A stretch of DNA of 64,000 nucleotides from the NCBI RefSeq assembly GCF_029023865.1, contig NZ_CP118969.1, forward strand, positions 992,001-1,056,000, read 5' to 3'. Under the pieces are notes generated by a model. That model was not told the origin of the DNA. It saw only the letters and a list, made by a program, of their open reading frames with translations, and made no database searches. The translations under genes and the position numbers were made by a program. Positions 9,381-17,936 of the stretch are shown here, piece after piece. The stretch's first letter is position 1; the number at the start of each line of letters is the position of its first letter. Source of the stretch: Lactococcus lactis (GTDB taxonomy: Bacteria; Bacillota; Bacilli; Lactobacillales; Streptococcaceae).

Positions 9381-10700
9381 GTGAAAGTTTATCAAAATGA
9401 AAATGTTTATGAAGCATTTAATCATCGACTAGAATATATTTGTGGTTATTTTGACCATCTGATTATTTCCTTTTCTGGCGGTAAGGATTCGGGTTTGATG
9501 TTGGAATTGGTTCGGCTTTATTATGAAAGTCATGATTGGATGAAAAAAGGGATAAAAGTTTCTGTTTTTTATTTGGATTATGAGGGAAATTATCAAGAAA
9601 CTAAAGATTATATTGAACGTTCAATGGGAAAATATCCAGAATTTGATTACTATCACGTCTGTCTTCCTGTATCGGCTTCTTGTGGAATTTCGATGTCACA
9701 ATTAACTTGGTTGCCTTGGGACCCAGAACATCATGAACTTTGGTTGAATTCAATTCCTACAGAAGCTATTTGTTTAGAAAATCAAGAATTTCCATTTTTT
9801 AAAGTTGGAATGTCTGATTATGAGTTTCAAAGTAAGTTTTGCCAATGGCTTCATCGAGAAAAAGAGGTCGTACGAACGGCTGTTTTGGTAGGAATTCGTG
9901 CTCAGGAAAGTTTAAATCGTTATAATGCGGTGACGCGCGAGGAGACTTTTTCTCGTTTTGGAACGACTAATTATAGCCATCGTATTAGTCAAGATGTCTT
10001 TAATTTTTATCCAATGTATGATTGGTTATTTGAAGATATCTGGCGAGCTAATGCTAAATTTGAGCTTGATTATAATCATCTTTATGATTTGTACTATCAG
10101 GCGGGAGTTCCTTATAAATCAATGAGGGTTGCTAATCCTTTCCATCAGTGTGGGGTGCATTCATTAAAACTCTATCAGGCTTTAGAACCAGCAACTTGGG
10201 GAAAATTAGTTGGTCGTGTTAATGGAGCAAATTTTGCAGCGCTTTATGGTGGAACTGCAGCAATGGGTTACCGTGGAGCTGTGCTACCTAAAGGACATAC
10301 TTGGAAATCTTATGTTGAATTTTTACTTAAGACATTGCCAGAGGAAACTCGAAAGGTTTATCTTAAAAAATTTAAATCTTCAATGGATTATTGGATGAAA
10401 ACTGGGGGAGCTTTACCAGAAAATGTGATTGATGAGTTAGAGGAGCTTGGCTCGGACTTTGAACGTTTGGGTCCACCAACAAATAAGCGCAAATATAAGC
10501 AAAGATACGAAGTGATTCGCTTTAAAGATTATCCAGATGATGTGCCAATTAAAAATTTTAGGTTGGTTCCTTCATACAAACGCATGTGTATCACGATTTT
10601 AAAGAATGATACTTCTTGTCAGTATATGGGGTTTGGTCAAACAAAGGATGAATTACAGAAAAAACAAGAGGCAATGGAAAAATGGGAGACATTTTTATAA
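9381..10700 (+). CDS. ibrA: IbrA-like protein: PAPS-reductase/ATP-pyrophosphatase fold (DUF3440)
   Basis: From the GTG at 9381 (site GGAAAGGAAAGACGAG upstream) the protein has 439 residues and begins MKVYQNENVYEAF, aligning with the usual IbrA beginning; ATG 9363 is an alternative. The PP-loop SFSGGKDSG near residue 31 marks the ATP-pyrophosphatase fold shared with PAPS reductase and DndC, and the C-terminal part is the DUF3440 extension. It overlaps the ParB-like gene by 19 bases, the standard ibrA-ibrB arrangement. In E. coli, IbrAB activates prophage-encoded surface genes; the chemistry is unknown. A role in nucleotide or nucleic-acid modification is inference from the fold. Confidence 0.8.
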   Translation: MKVYQNENVYEAFNHRLEYICGYFDHLIISFSGGKDSGLMLELVRLYYESHDWMKKGIKVSVFYLDYEGNYQETKDYIERSMGKYPEFDYYHVCLPVSASCGISMSQLTWLPWDPEHHELWLNSIPTEAICLENQEFPFFKVGMSDYEFQSKFCQWLHREKEVVRTAVLVGIRAQESLNRYNAVTREETFSRFGTTNYSHRISQDVFNFYPMYDWLFEDIWRANAKFELDYNHLYDLYYQAGVPYKSMRVANPFHQCGVHSLKLYQALEPATWGKLVGRVNGANFAALYGGTAAMGYRGAVLPKGHTWKSYVEFLLKTLPEETRKVYLKKFKSSMDYWMKTGGALPENVIDELEELGSDFERLGPPTNKRKYKQRYEVIRFKDYPDDVPIKNFRLVPSYKRMCITILKNDTSCQYMGFGQTKDELQKKQEAMEKWETFL

Positions 10701-11224
10701 GTCCAGCTTATGATATCAGGCGAGTACCAATTGAGAAGATTAGAGCAAATGCTTATAATCCAAACCGAACAGCACCTCCTGAATTTCAACTACTTGAACG
10801 GTCGATTTTGGAAGATGGTTATACAATGCCTATCGTTTGTTATTACGATAAAGAACAGGATTTTTATGAAATTGTGGATGGTTTTCATCGTTATCTTGTT
10901 ATGAAAAACTCTGAAGAAATTGCTAAACGAGAAGGCAATTGTTTACCTGTTTCGATTATTGATCGTCCACTTGAAGATAGAATTGCTAGTACCATTCGAC
11001 ATAATCGTGCTAGAGGCACACATTCAATCGAATTGATGACGGAAATTGTTCAACAATTGGTAGAATCGGGGTTGAGTGACCAGTGGATTATGAAACATAT
11101 TGGAATGGATAAAGAAGAGTTGCTTCGTTTAAAACAGTTGAGTGGTTTGGCTTCACTTTTCCAAAATCAGGAATTTTCTCGGGCTTGGAATTGGGAAGAG
11201 GATGAAGAAATCAGTGAAGAGTGA
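10682..11224 (+). CDS. ibrB: IbrB-like protein: ParB/sulfiredoxin-fold domain
   Basis: The 180-residue protein has an N-terminal ParB-like fold (about 10-110) with the conserved IVDGFHRY box near 65 and RHNRARG near 100, the two motifs that form the nucleotide pocket in ParB and sulfiredoxin relatives. A helical C-terminus follows and may bind DNA or the partner. The overlap with ibrA suggests coupled translation and a shared complex. In E. coli IbrA and IbrB are needed together. No separate promoter is visible. Confidence 0.78.
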   Translation: MGDIFISPAYDIRRVPIEKIRANAYNPNRTAPPEFQLLERSILEDGYTMPIVCYYDKEQDFYEIVDGFHRYLVMKNSEEIAKREGNCLPVSIIDRPLEDRIASTIRHNRARGTHSIELMTEIVQQLVESGLSDQWIMKHIGMDKEELLRLKQLSGLASLFQNQEFSRAWNWEEDEEISEE

Positions 11225-11304
11225 ATTTGAATGTTTCTTTGAATTTATTTTATTCACTTATTGAAAACTTATCTATAAAAAATTAAAAAAGAAGGATTAT
11301 TATT

Positions 11305-11607
11305 ATGGAACATGAATATTTGTTTGTTTACTCAAGATTAAAGTTGTTGATTAAAGATGCTCATAAATCTTTTAATCAAGTTGAGTGGGAACTTGGTTCT
11401 CCTCGGAATACTTTGAAAAATTATAAGTATAAGAAAAAACCGAGTGTTGGTCGTGTTTTTGAAATGGCAAACTATTTTAATGTGTCAATTGAATTTTTGT
11501 TAGGAATCGAAGAAAAAGACAATAAAAATAGTTTAGCTTATCGTTTAGAAAAATTGAATCGTGAGAAAAAAGAACTTGAAATCTTGATTTTAGAAGGTCA
11601 AAAATAA
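11305..11607 (+). CDS. XRE-like DNA-binding protein
   Basis: A 100-residue protein starts at an ATG with AGAAGGAT. Residues 6-70 form a Cro/CI-type helix-turn-helix (FNQVEWELGSPRNTLKNYKY, then FEMANYFNVSIEFLLGIEE), and the C-terminus is a short charged helix. It lies 80 bases after the IbrB-like gene, so it may be cotranscribed and regulate the pair, though the gap is enough for its own promoter. Its target is unknown. Confidence 0.6.
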   Translation: MEHEYLFVYSRLKLLIKDAHKSFNQVEWELGSPRNTLKNYKYKKKPSVGRVFEMANYFNVSIEFLLGIEEKDNKNSLAYRLEKLNREKKELEILILEGQK

Positions 11608-11655
11608 TAAGAAACGTTTAGATTAATTTTTCACTAAAATATTTACGTTAAGGGA

Positions 11656-11815
11656 TTGACACTTTTTTGTAAATGTTGTATTATTATTTTAGTTGAGTGA
11701 AGTTTCATTAGTGGAATTCATTTGACTTCTTTTCTTACATAGTATTGAGGATAGGTTTTGATGATTTATTCTCTTGAAGGTTCTTTCTTTGTAGGAAGAG
11801 CCTTTTAGTTTTCTT
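11656..11815 (+). ncRNA. Candidate small RNA: promoter and terminator without a clear gene
   Basis: TTGACA (11656-11661), a 17-base spacer and TATTAT (11679-11684) form a near-consensus promoter. A 9-pair hairpin (GGTTCTTTC with GGAAGAGCC, two G-U pairs, 6-base loop) followed by a T-rich tract ends near 11815. The roughly 120-base transcript contains only a 15-codon ORF (11761-11808, ATG after GAGGAT) whose 3' half is the hairpin itself. It could be a small RNA, or a leader peptide with an attenuator for the downstream cation-efflux gene. No homology is claimed. Confidence 0.45.
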
Positions 11816-11901
11816 TATTTTTGACTTAAAAGTTACAAATTAAATCTTAAATAAGGGCTTATGTTATAATTAAGATAGATTGAATAGGAAATGAGAGAGT
11901 T

Positions 11902-12846
11902 ATGGAAGAGAAAAAATCTTCAGGGATGTTTGCGGTTTTTGCGGCACTTGGGGCTAATGTTCTGGTTGCAATCAGTAAGTTTATTGGATTTGGTTTGTCT
12001 GGCTCAGCAGCGATGCTTAATGAAAGTATTCACTCAGTGGTAGATTGTGGGAATCAGATTTTACTTTTGTTTGGCGACCGTCGTTCAAGACAAGCGAGCA
12101 CTAATCTCCATCAATTTGGCGAAGCTAGGGCAAAATATTTCTTTAGTATGATAGTGGCAACATTCCTCTTTTTTGGTGGGGGTGTCATTGGTGTAATGGA
12201 GGCCTATGATAAGTTGGTTCACCCAGCACACAGTGTTGAAAATGCGGGCATTGTTATTGGAATCTTGTTGATTGGCATGGCAATTGAAGGTTCATCATTA
12301 AGAGTGGCTTTTAAAGAAATTAGCGAATTGAATACAGAAAAATTACCAATCTTTAAGTTTTTGCATGAAAGTCGTCACAGTGAAATTTTAGTTATTTTTG
12401 CTGAGGATTTATGCGCAATTATTGGTTTGCTTTTAGCGCTTTTAGGAACTGTCTTGACGATGGTGACAGGCAATCCTGTTTTTGATGCAATTAGTGGGTT
12501 GTTGATTGGGTTCTTGCTTATGGCAGCAGCGATTTTCTTAACAAGAGAATTTTATAGTTTAATTGTTGGTGAACGTGTGACAGATAGTGATTTAGAAAAG
12601 ATTTTGACAGCTTTTGATCGTCCTGAAGTAGAACGAGTAATTAATGTTAAAACAGTTCACCTTGGCCCAACAGAGATTTTGATTGCTGCAAAAATTGATT
12701 TGGTGAGTAAGCTTGTTTTAGAAGATTATGAGATTATTAATCAAATTGAAGCGGAAATCAGAAAAAAAATTAGTGATAAGAAGTGCTATATTTATATTGA
12801 AATTGACGAATTCGTTCAGGGCTATGTCCAATCTTCAGATTTATAA
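11902..12846 (+). CDS. Cation diffusion facilitator family transporter
   Basis: The 314-residue protein shows about six hydrophobic helices in residues 8-215 and a cytoplasmic C-terminal domain (about 220-310) typical of CDF metal:proton antiporters. Helix 2 carries SIHSVVDCGNQ, at the usual place of the CDF signature with its metal-binding His/Asp, and helix 5 holds FAEDLCAIIG. Substrates of the family are Zn, Mn, Fe or Co; the metal is not deducible here. An extended -10 (TGTTATAAT, about 25 bases upstream) probably drives it. Confidence 0.82.
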   Translation: MEEKKSSGMFAVFAALGANVLVAISKFIGFGLSGSAAMLNESIHSVVDCGNQILLLFGDRRSRQASTNLHQFGEARAKYFFSMIVATFLFFGGGVIGVMEAYDKLVHPAHSVENAGIVIGILLIGMAIEGSSLRVAFKEISELNTEKLPIFKFLHESRHSEILVIFAEDLCAIIGLLLALLGTVLTMVTGNPVFDAISGLLIGFLLMAAAIFLTREFYSLIVGERVTDSDLEKILTAFDRPEVERVINVKTVHLGPTEILIAAKIDLVSKLVLEDYEIINQIEAEIRKKISDKKCYIYIEIDEFVQGYVQSSDL

Positions 12847-12899
12847 GCCTAATTTACTGACAGAAATATTTTAAAGATGAGACAAGAAGGAGAGCGCCT

Positions 12900-13331
12900 A
12901 TGAAAAATTTTTTTAATCATATTGAACTAAAATTTGCTAATCTATTATCGAAAATTAGTTTTATGTTGCTTATGGTAGTAGGGCTTTTGATGGTTTATTT
13001 TCTATTTAGAGAAGTTTATAATCTTGTTTTACTTGCTTTTCTTTCTGAGAGTGAGGTTCATTATTATGATATTTTGGAAAGTATTCTCTCCTTCTTTATC
13101 TTCTTTGAATTTTTAACTTTGATTATCACTTCATTGAGAAATAAAGGACATGTGTCATTAATTTTCCTCTTATCACTCGGGATTACTTCACTGATTCGAC
13201 TGTTGTTAACCTATCATGAACGATTAGTTGGAGTATTATTGATTGCTAGTGCTATTTTGATATTAATTATTGGTGTCTTTGTCTTAAAGAAATTTGTTTT
13301 TCCAAATGATGATACAGCAGACTATTTCTAA
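12900..13331 (+). CDS. PsiE-like small integral membrane protein
   Basis: The 143-residue protein has four predicted membrane helices (about 15-38, 55-78, 84-103, 110-133) and short charged ends, the layout of the phosphate-starvation-inducible PsiE family. No catalytic residues are visible. The ATG follows GAAGGAGAG and the gene is 53 bases from the CDF gene, so cotranscription is possible. Function is unknown. Confidence 0.6.
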   Translation: MKNFFNHIELKFANLLSKISFMLLMVVGLLMVYFLFREVYNLVLLAFLSESEVHYYDILESILSFFIFFEFLTLIITSLRNKGHVSLIFLLSLGITSLIRLLLTYHERLVGVLLIASAILILIIGVFVLKKFVFPNDDTADYF

Positions 13332-13370
13332 TCTTGTCTGACAGTTCTGTCAGTAAATTTGAAGACAATA

Positions 13371-13400
13371 AAAATACTGACAGATTTGTCAGTATTTTTT
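13371..13400. terminator. Bidirectional terminator between psiE-like gene and coaA
   Basis: AATACTGACA and TGTCAGTATT form a perfect stem around GATT, with A-rich and T-rich flanks. The arms are built from the ACTGACAG word that is frequent in this window. Confidence 0.8.
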
Positions 13401-14321
13401 TTAGAATTTTTTCAGGTAAATTTTGTCAATATAGTGATTTTCTGTTTTGTGAAGAATAATTTCTGCCCGATTTCTTGTGGGCTCAATATATTCTCTGAGA
13501 TTGACACGATTGACACGTGCCCATGTTTCACGGGCTAGATTGATTACTTTATCTTCTGGCATTTTTGTAAATTGATGATAGAAGTTTGTCTGGTCATATT
13601 TAGCTAGTTTTAAAAGGCTGTCAAAACGTTCGAGGTACCATTTTTCAATGAGTTTTTCGTCAGCATCGACATAAATTGAAAAATCGTAAAAATCACTGAT
13701 ATAAAGCAGTTGATTTTGTGGATTTTGAAGCACATTAATTCCTTCTACAATAAGAATATCAGGGCTGTCAATGATTTGACTTTGGTTAGGTAAAATATCG
13801 TAAGTTTCATGTGAGTAAATCGGAACTTCAAATTTTTCACCATTTTTGACATGATAAAGAAAACTTGTTAATTTTTCCATATCATAGCTTTCGGGAAAAC
13901 CTTTGCGGTCGAGAATCCCCATATTTTTTAAATCATTAGTCGTGTACAAAAATCCGTCGGTTGTCACTAAATCAACGGTTAATTTTGGAAAGGCACGTGA
14001 AAGGAGAAGCTGGAGAAGTCTTGCAGTCGTTGATTTTCCAACGGCGACTGAGCCGGAAATCCCAATGATGAGTGGGGGAGTTTTGACAATTTTTTGTAGG
14101 AAAAGTCCTTTAGAGTAACTCATGTCTTCTAAATTTTTTTTATATAAGCGAAGAAGATGAATCAGTGGTAAATAGACGTCCTCCACATCTTGTAAGCTGA
14201 TTTCATCATTGAGTGAGCGGATTGACTCTAACTCATCATGAGTTAAGGGAGCAATCGAAGTATTATAAAGATTTTGCCATGTTTTTCGGCTAATTTCGTC
14301 AAAATTAATGAATTCATTCAT
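13401..14321 (-). CDS. coaA: Pantothenate kinase (type I)
   Basis: Taking the ATG at 14321 gives 306 residues beginning [15 protein letters not shown], the usual length for type I CoaA; a longer frame to 14354 adds 11 unlikely residues. The P-loop [15 protein letters not shown] lies near residue 88. The kinase phosphorylates pantothenate as the first committed step of coenzyme A synthesis in the cytoplasm. Later motifs TTDGFLY and VEGINVLQ belong to the PRK/uridine kinase fold. The gene stands alone, convergent with the PsiE-like gene. Confidence 0.93.
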   Translation of the reverse strand: MNEFINFDEISRKTWQNLYNTSIAPLTHDELESIRSLNDEISLQDVEDVYLPLIHLLRLYKKNLEDMSYSKGLFLQKIVKTPPLIIGISGSVAVGKSTTARLLQLLLSRAFPKLTVDLVTTDGFLYTTNDLKNMGILDRKGFPESYDMEKLTSFLYHVKNGEKFEVPIYSHETYDILPNQSQIIDSPDILIVEGINVLQNPQNQLLYISDFYDFSIYVDADEKLIEKWYLERFDSLLKLAKYDQTNFYHQFTKMPEDKVINLARETWARVNRVNLREYIEPTRNRAEIILHKTENHYIDKIYLKKF

Positions 14322-14508
14322 GACAAATATTTTATCATATTTTTGGCTTATCAAGGTAAAAAAACTAATAAATCTGTAAGCGTATTAAATAAGTTACTGA
14401 CAAGATTTTTACACTTCTGTCAGTAAAAGTGTAAGAGATTACAAAATAAGTAGAAGTTCTAAAAATTTTTTTAAGATAAAAAAGGGCTTTTATGTTAAAA
14501 TAAAATTA

Positions 14509-15111
14509 ATGGTTAAAACAAATATGTATTATGAAGACAATCAAGATTTATCGCATGACTTCCAGACCTTAACAGTTGAATTATTAGGTCAGTCAATGCG
14601 TTTTAAAACAGATCGTGGTGTCTTTTCAAAAAATGGAATTGATTATGGTTCTCGTGTTTTATTAGAAAACTATCAACCTGAAAGTGCAAAAAGTCTTTTA
14701 GATGTTGGGTGTGGTTATGGAACATTAGGGTTAACCTTAGCTAAAAAGTTTGATTTAGATGTGACAATGGTTGATGTCAATAGTCGGGCACTTGATTTAT
14801 GCCGTCAAAACGCGATTGACAATGCTGTCAGTAATAGTAAAATTGAACTTTCAAATATTTATGAGTCTGTCAGTGAAAAATATGATGCGATTATCTCGAA
14901 TCCGCCAATTAGGGCCGGTAAAGAAGTGGTCCATGAAATTTTAGCTGGTGCTTTTGGTCACTTAAATGATGGAGGGCATTTGACGATTGTTATCCAAAAG
15001 AAACAGGGTGCCCCGTCTGCTCGAAAGAAAATGGAAGAAGTATTTGGTAATTGTCAGCTTGTAGCCAGAGACAAAGGATACTTTATTTTAAGAAGTTATA
15101 AAAATATATAA
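14509..15111 (+). CDS. Class I SAM-dependent methyltransferase, RsmC-like
   Basis: The 200-residue protein has the SAM motif LLDVGCGYGTLGL near residue 63 and the catalytic-type ISNPPIRAGKEV near 128. These are the hallmarks of the RsmC/YbxB group that methylates guanine N2 in 16S rRNA. At this length it corresponds to the C-terminal catalytic half of enterobacterial RsmC, as is normal in Firmicutes. It is followed 30 bases later by pdp. The substrate assignment comes from family knowledge, not from this sequence. Confidence 0.8.
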   Translation: MVKTNMYYEDNQDLSHDFQTLTVELLGQSMRFKTDRGVFSKNGIDYGSRVLLENYQPESAKSLLDVGCGYGTLGLTLAKKFDLDVTMVDVNSRALDLCRQNAIDNAVSNSKIELSNIYESVSEKYDAIISNPPIRAGKEVVHEILAGAFGHLNDGGHLTIVIQKKQGAPSARKKMEEVFGNCQLVARDKGYFILRSYKNI

Positions 15112-15141
15112 TTATTGATAAGATAAAACGAGGAGGAGCCT

Positions 15142-16434
15142 ATGACCTATCGGATGGTTGATCTCATTCAAAAGAAAAGAGATGGTGGTGAATTTAGCCA
15201 AGCTGAAATCGATTGGATGATTGAAAATTATGTCAAAGGAATCGTGCCAGACTATCAAATGTCAGCACTTGCGATGGCAATTTATTTTAAAGGGATGACA
15301 ACAGAAGAAACTGCTCATCTCACGATGGCAATGGTTCATTCAGGAAAAGAATTCGATTTGACTGATATTGCCGGAATCAAGGTTGATAAACATTCTACTG
15401 GTGGAGTGGGTGATAAAGTAACACTTATTTTAGCTCCGCTTGTAGCGTCATTTGGGGTTCCTGTTGCGAAAATGTCTGGTCGTGGGCTTGGACATACGGG
15501 AGGAACTTTGGACAAATTGGAGTCAATTCCTGGCTTCAAATTTGAAAAAACGGAAAAAGAATTTATTGATCAGGTCAAAGAAACAGGAATTGCCATAATT
15601 GGGCAATCCGATGAACTTGTTAAAGCCGATAAATTACTCTATGCTCTTCGAGATGTCACAGCAACTGTTGATATTATTCCTCTAATTGCTAGTTCTGTCA
15701 TGTCCAAAAAAATTGCCGCAGGCTCTGACGCCATTCTACTAGATGTAACCGTAGGGGATGGGGCTTTTATGAAGTCGGTTGAAGATGCTCGCCTTCTCGC
15801 TCAAACAATGGTTGACCTTGGTAAATCTGTAGGACGAGAAACCGTCGCTGTCATCACAAATATGAGTCAGCCTCTTGGTTTTGCTATCGGAAATCGAAAT
15901 GAAATGACTGAAGCAGTTCATACTCTACAAGGAAAAGCGCCAAAGGAATTCCAAGAATTTATTGCGGAACTTGCCCAAATTATGCTGCAACTTGCGGGAC
16001 TTGAAAAATCAATTCCTGAAATTTTAGAGCATTTTACTAATGGTTTAGCTTACGGAAAATTTGTTGAAATGGTCAAGGCCCAAGGTGGTGACCCAACTGC
16101 CTTTGACTATTTGACAGCTCCTCTTCAAGTAAAATATCAAGTGGAAATTAAAGCAGATAAATCAGGATTTATTAGTGAAGAAAAAGCCTTAGGAATTGGT
16201 CTTCTTGCTATGAAATTAGGAGCAGGACGTGCAACTAAGACTGATGATATTGATTTTGAAGCAGGTGTTACTCTGACGAAAAAGGTAGGAGATAAGGTGA
16301 GTGCCGGTGAAGTCATTGCTCAGCTTTATTCCAACCGCGAAATTACTGACGAATTAGTTGCTGAATTTAATGACAGTTTGGTCATTAGTGATCAACAAGT
16401 TCATCAAAAAGAAATTCTAGAAATTATCAGATAA
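15142..16434 (+). CDS. pdp: Pyrimidine-nucleoside phosphorylase
   Basis: The 430-residue enzyme starts at an ATG after GAGGAGG. It carries the thymidine/pyrimidine phosphorylase signature KHSTGGVGDKVTLILAP near 82 and SGRGLGHTGGTLDKLE near 110, with an N-terminal helical domain, an alpha/beta body and a C-terminal domain. It cleaves uridine or thymidine with phosphate to the base and (deoxy)ribose-1-phosphate. The downstream deoC and cdd genes make a compact pyrimidine-salvage operon with it. Confidence 0.93.
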   Translation: MTYRMVDLIQKKRDGGEFSQAEIDWMIENYVKGIVPDYQMSALAMAIYFKGMTTEETAHLTMAMVHSGKEFDLTDIAGIKVDKHSTGGVGDKVTLILAPLVASFGVPVAKMSGRGLGHTGGTLDKLESIPGFKFEKTEKEFIDQVKETGIAIIGQSDELVKADKLLYALRDVTATVDIIPLIASSVMSKKIAAGSDAILLDVTVGDGAFMKSVEDARLLAQTMVDLGKSVGRETVAVITNMSQPLGFAIGNRNEMTEAVHTLQGKAPKEFQEFIAELAQIMLQLAGLEKSIPEILEHFTNGLAYGKFVEMVKAQGGDPTAFDYLTAPLQVKYQVEIKADKSGFISEEKALGIGLLAMKLGAGRATKTDDIDFEAGVTLTKKVGDKVSAGEVIAQLYSNREITDELVAEFNDSLVISDQQVHQKEILEIIR

Positions 16435-16435
16435 G

Positions 16436-16624
16436 ATGAAAAATGATTTAAAAATCCCAACACCTGTTATGGCCCTGCAAGTTATCTTGTCAGCTTTGGC
16501 TGGAGCAGCGACCAAATTGTACTTACAAAATTTTGGTTGGCTTATTCAACTTATTGCTTTTATCATTATCTTCGTTGTAGTCTATCTCATCGTTGGAATG
16601 ATTTACTTAAGATTAAAAAAATAG
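16436..16624 (+). CDS. Small two-helix membrane protein in the pdp-deoC operon
   Basis: A 62-residue protein begins one base after the pdp stop and ends 12 bases before deoC, so it is certainly in the operon. It has two hydrophobic stretches (about 12-30 and 35-57) and a basic C-terminus (RLKK). I do not recognise the family. Its place between two salvage enzymes makes it a real gene, but no function follows from that. Confidence 0.65.
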   Translation: MKNDLKIPTPVMALQVILSALAGAATKLYLQNFGWLIQLIAFIIIFVVVYLIVGMIYLRLKK

Positions 16625-16636
16625 AAAGAACATAAA

Positions 16637-17299
16637 ATGCAAATTAATAAATATATTGACCACACTATTCTTAAAGCCGATGCTCCAAAATCTAAAGTTC
16701 AACAAATAATTGATGAAGCAAAAAAATATGATTTCATGAGCGTTTGTATTAACCCAACATGGGTAAGTTATGCCAGTCAAGAACTTAAAGACTCAGACGT
16801 TAAAGTATGTACAGTAATTGGTTTTCCTTTAGGTGCTAATACTTCTGAACTCAAAGCTTTTGAAGCTAAAAACGCTATTGAAAATGGTGCTGATGAAATT
16901 GACATGGTCATTAATATTGGCGCAGCCAAATCTAAGGATTGGAATCTTGTTGAGTCAGATATCGCAGCTGTCAACGCAGTAAAAGGTGATAAACTTCTTA
17001 AAGTTATCATTGAAACAAGCCTTTTAACTGACGATGAAAAGATTAAAGCTTGCCAAATTGCTAAAGCAGTTGGTGCTGATTTTGTCAAAACTTCAACAGG
17101 CTTCTCAACAGGTGGAGCGACTGTTCATGATGTAAAATTAATGCGTCAAACGGTTGGCCCAGATATGGGAGTTAAGGCTTCTGGTGGAGTTCATAATCTT
17201 GAAGAAGCAAAAGCAATGATTGATGCTGGTGCAACACGTCTTGGTGTTTCGGCTGGTGTTGCAATTATGGAAGGTCTGACTTCAAATGACAACTACTAA
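16637..17299 (+). CDS. deoC: Deoxyribose-phosphate aldolase
   Basis: The 220-residue TIM-barrel enzyme has the Schiff-base region [14 protein letters not shown] near 150 and the proton-relay Lys region [10 protein letters not shown] near 180. It splits 2-deoxyribose-5-phosphate into glyceraldehyde-3-phosphate and acetaldehyde, passing deoxynucleoside sugar into glycolysis. It overlaps cdd by 14 bases, so the two are translationally linked. Confidence 0.95.
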   Translation: MQINKYIDHTILKADAPKSKVQQIIDEAKKYDFMSVCINPTWVSYASQELKDSDVKVCTVIGFPLGANTSELKAFEAKNAIENGADEIDMVINIGAAKSKDWNLVESDIAAVNAVKGDKLLKVIIETSLLTDDEKIKACQIAKAVGADFVKTSTGFSTGGATVHDVKLMRQTVGPDMGVKASGGVHNLEEAKAMIDAGATRLGVSAGVAIMEGLTSNDNY

Positions 17300-17678
17300 A
17301 AAAATGATTGCTGCCGCACGCGAAGCGGCGAGTTTGGCATATGTTCCTTACTCTCATTTTCCTGTAGGAGCAGCTTTTCATACAACTGATGGTCGAATTA
17401 TCACAGGTTGTAATATTGAAAATGCTAGTTTTGGACTTTCTAATTGTGCTGAACGAACAGCTATTTTTAAAGCAATATCAGAAGGCCTGAAAGATTTTGA
17501 TGCTCTTTATGTATTCGGAGAAACAGAAGAACCAATTAGCCCTTGTGGTGCTTGTAGACAAGTTATTGCAGAATTTTGTCCAGCAGATATGCCAGTTTTT
17601 TTGATTTCTAAAAATGATAATGTAAAAGAAACTTCAGTTGAGGAACTTTTACCATATTCTTTCAAAAATCTTGATTAA
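17286..17678 (+). CDS. cdd: Cytidine deaminase
   Basis: The 130-residue, tetrameric-type enzyme carries the zinc site NCAERTAIF (Cys ligand and catalytic Glu) near 53 and SPCGACRQV (two Cys ligands) near 87, with substrate residues in [10 protein letters not shown]. It deaminates cytidine and deoxycytidine to uridine forms, which pdp can then split. It is the last gene of the pdp-deoC-cdd operon. Confidence 0.95.
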   Translation: MTTTKKMIAAAREAASLAYVPYSHFPVGAAFHTTDGRIITGCNIENASFGLSNCAERTAIFKAISEGLKDFDALYVFGETEEPISPCGACRQVIAEFCPADMPVFLISKNDNVKETSVEELLPYSFKNLD

Positions 17679-17686
17679 AATAAAAT

Positions 17687-17740
17687 TGATATGCTATCAA
17701 CAGGTAGCATATTAATTTGCAACTAAAGTAAGCGCTTTAT
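17687..17740 (+). terminator. Weak cdd terminator and downstream cre-like site
   Basis: ATATGCTA pairs with TAGCATAT around an 8-base loop (17690-17713), but the following T-run is poor, so read-through to bmpA is likely. At about 17724-17740, GTAAGCGCTTTATC resembles a catabolite-responsive element, which would fit control by CcpA. Both calls are moderate. Confidence 0.45.
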
Positions 17741-17812
17741 CTTTTTTCTTTTAAAAAATGTAAAAATGGTAATTACTGATAAATATGAATAATTCTTAGT
17801 AATTGATAGGTT

Positions 17813-17888
17813 ATTTCCGAACATTTAGCGAGAAAAAGGGATATTCAGCTTATTTGGACTTGCAAAAAGGCTAAATATATCTTAAAAT
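17813..17888 (+). promoter_or_regulatory. PurBox and promoter of bmpA
   Basis: ATTTCCGAACATT at 17813-17825 matches the lactococcal PurBox AWWWCCGAACWWT at every position. A -10-like TAAAAT at 17883-17888 puts the transcription start near 17895, about 76 bases from the PurBox centre, the spacing I recall for PurR-activated lactococcal promoters. No good -35 is visible, as expected for activation by PurR. Confidence 0.7.
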
Positions 17889-17936
17889 AGTCTTAAGCTA
17901 TATTTAGCCAAACAAAACTCGGAGGATACCCTTTCC

